Below, piece by piece: positions 63,071-64,000 of a DNA stretch of 64,000 nt (position 1 is its first letter; each line of letters opens with the position of its first letter). The position numbers and the translations under genes are program-made. The notes under the pieces were generated by a model, which was given only the letters and a program-made list of their open reading frames with translations, did no database searches and was not told the DNA's origin. The DNA lies in contig WARS01000014.1 in NCBI GenBank assembly GCA_008933995.1, positions 1,101,192 to 1,165,191 of the forward strand. The letters are read 5' to 3'. This DNA comes from Datnioides undecimradiatus. Lineage: Eukaryota; Chordata; Actinopteri; Lobotiformes; Datnioididae.

Positions 63071-64000
63071 ATATTAACTCTAGGATGAATATAGAAGGCA
63101 TAATGCAAAACATGATCCACTCTTTTGCATCTACTTTAATAAACACAAATGGACATCATTTCTTTAACAGTTCCTTCATATGCTTTCTCTCCTGCGGTCT
63201 TTAGAAAGTGCTTAAACTTTGATGTTCAATCAGAAACTTCTGATTTTGACAGGTTTTTGTTTCTTCATATTGATGGCTAAATTGATCATGAGCCTAATCC
63301 CATTTTAAGATCCAGAGTTCTGCTTCAACCCCAGTTCTTGTCGGTTTCTTAAATCCTTTGTTTGACTAGTTTAGGCAGAGCAGGGCTCAGCCAAAACCAC
63401 CACTGTCACTTTCAATTGACAGGATCTCAGTTGTCATTTGATTGGCGCCCTGGACTTTTTGGACTGTGATTCAATCAAGATGTTTCCACTGTGGAGAACT
63501 GTAAGAGTATAATGCTATAATGAGGTTGCCAGCGCATTATTTGACGCCACACACACCTGCAAACCAGTCTGAGAGGGCTGGGATTCTCATTAGATGAAAC
63601 AGGGGACTTTTGTTTTACTGTCTGTTCACTTTCCTGCTTTATCCTTTTCATTTCTAATCAATCCTTTGTTCTGTCTCTTCTCTTCTCTTCTTTGCTCTAA
63701 GTAGGAATACAGATGTCAAAGCCATTTGCTAAGAGATGGGGGTATTAAAGGGGGGCAGTAAAAATCTCAGACCACTGTAGAACATGATCCTCAATACGCC
63801 GTTAACCATCAGCTGACCTGAGCTGATCTTTTCTTCCACTCTCCCTTCCAGTTTCTTCTTTTCTTATGCTCTTGTTCTCACTCTCTTAACCCTTCTTGCT
63901 GCTCCTGTCTTCCAGCCTATCATCACCATTAGATTTTTTTTCTTTCCATCCTTCCCATGACCAACCCTGTCTATCTTCTTTCCCTCTCTGTCTATCGACA

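Larger units (their letters stand above)
47461..64000 (+). other. col23a1: Intron 2 of col23a1 (continues past the window)
   Basis: More than 16.5 kb with no further collagen repeat (Gly-X-Y) exon that I could find. A very large second intron also fits human COL23A1 as I recall it. Visible content: a 237-codon open frame on the minus strand (48989-49702), a bicoid-type inverted homeodomain motif (54822-54837), a degraded retroelement tail (54050-54300), pyrimidine-rich tracts (57160-57260, 59460-59760, 63820-64000), a (CA)n at 61495-61526 and a dispersed repeat (62910-63070). Confidence 0.6.

Noticed and set aside
47461..64000. Search for further Gly-X-Y collagen exons
   Set aside because: No stretch with repeated GGN codons every third position between AG and GT was found by eye; proline/arginine-rich frames such as 52857-53105 lack the Gly periodicity.
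1..64000. CRISPR arrays, operons, toxin or phage genes
   Set aside because: Spliced vertebrate genes, microsatellites and fish repeats show this is animal nuclear DNA; the tandem repeats present are simple or minisatellite type.

Overview
This window is vertebrate nuclear DNA, almost certainly from a ray-finned (teleost) fish. The genes are split by GT-AG introns, and CA/GT and GATA microsatellites are abundant. Degraded copies of dispersed repeats typical of spiny-rayed fish are present. I see no bacterial, viral, CRISPR or phage-like content.

Four protein genes are supported. (1) rasgef1c, plus strand: probable non-coding first exon ending at 16601, thirteen coding exons from 27283 to 33886, 3' UTR to about 35.6-35.9 kb. 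It encodes a RasGEF-family guanine nucleotide exchange factor. (2) tmem126a, minus strand, 36712-37329: a mitochondrial inner-membrane protein with an uninterrupted reading frame. (3) clk4, plus strand: non-coding exon ending at 38630, twelve coding exons 39367-44692, poly(A) signal at 45221. It encodes a LAMMER-type dual-specificity kinase that phosphorylates SR splicing factors. (4) col23a1, plus strand: only the first two coding exons (46474-46785 and 47391-47460) lie in the window. They encode the cytoplasmic tail, membrane anchor and linker of a type II transmembrane collagen, and the gene runs off the right edge.

Layout: 1-16.1 kb is intergenic with microsatellites and one possible minus-strand terminal exon of an unidentified gene. 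16.2-35.9 kb is rasgef1c, with a 10.7-kb first intron. 35.9-38.5 kb holds tmem126a, convergent with rasgef1c and divergent from clk4. 38.5-45.25 kb is clk4. 45.25-64 kb is the col23a1 promoter, its first exons and over 16 kb of intron 2. In human, RASGEF1C, CLK4 and COL23A1 lie near each other on 5q35, whereas TMEM126A is on 11q, so the window preserves an old block with an extra gene in it.

These genes do not form a pathway. The main points of interest concern RNA processing and regulation. clk4 exon 4 has two weak splice sites, and skipping it gives an immediate stop, as in the mammalian truncated CLK isoform. Two successive rasgef1c exons have TG-repeat acceptors. One intron carries a diverged ~31-bp tandem repeat built around inverted CCAAT boxes. 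Intron 1 contains a long, nearly perfect hairpin. I did not find a clearly new biological system; the unusual structures are listed as hypotheses.
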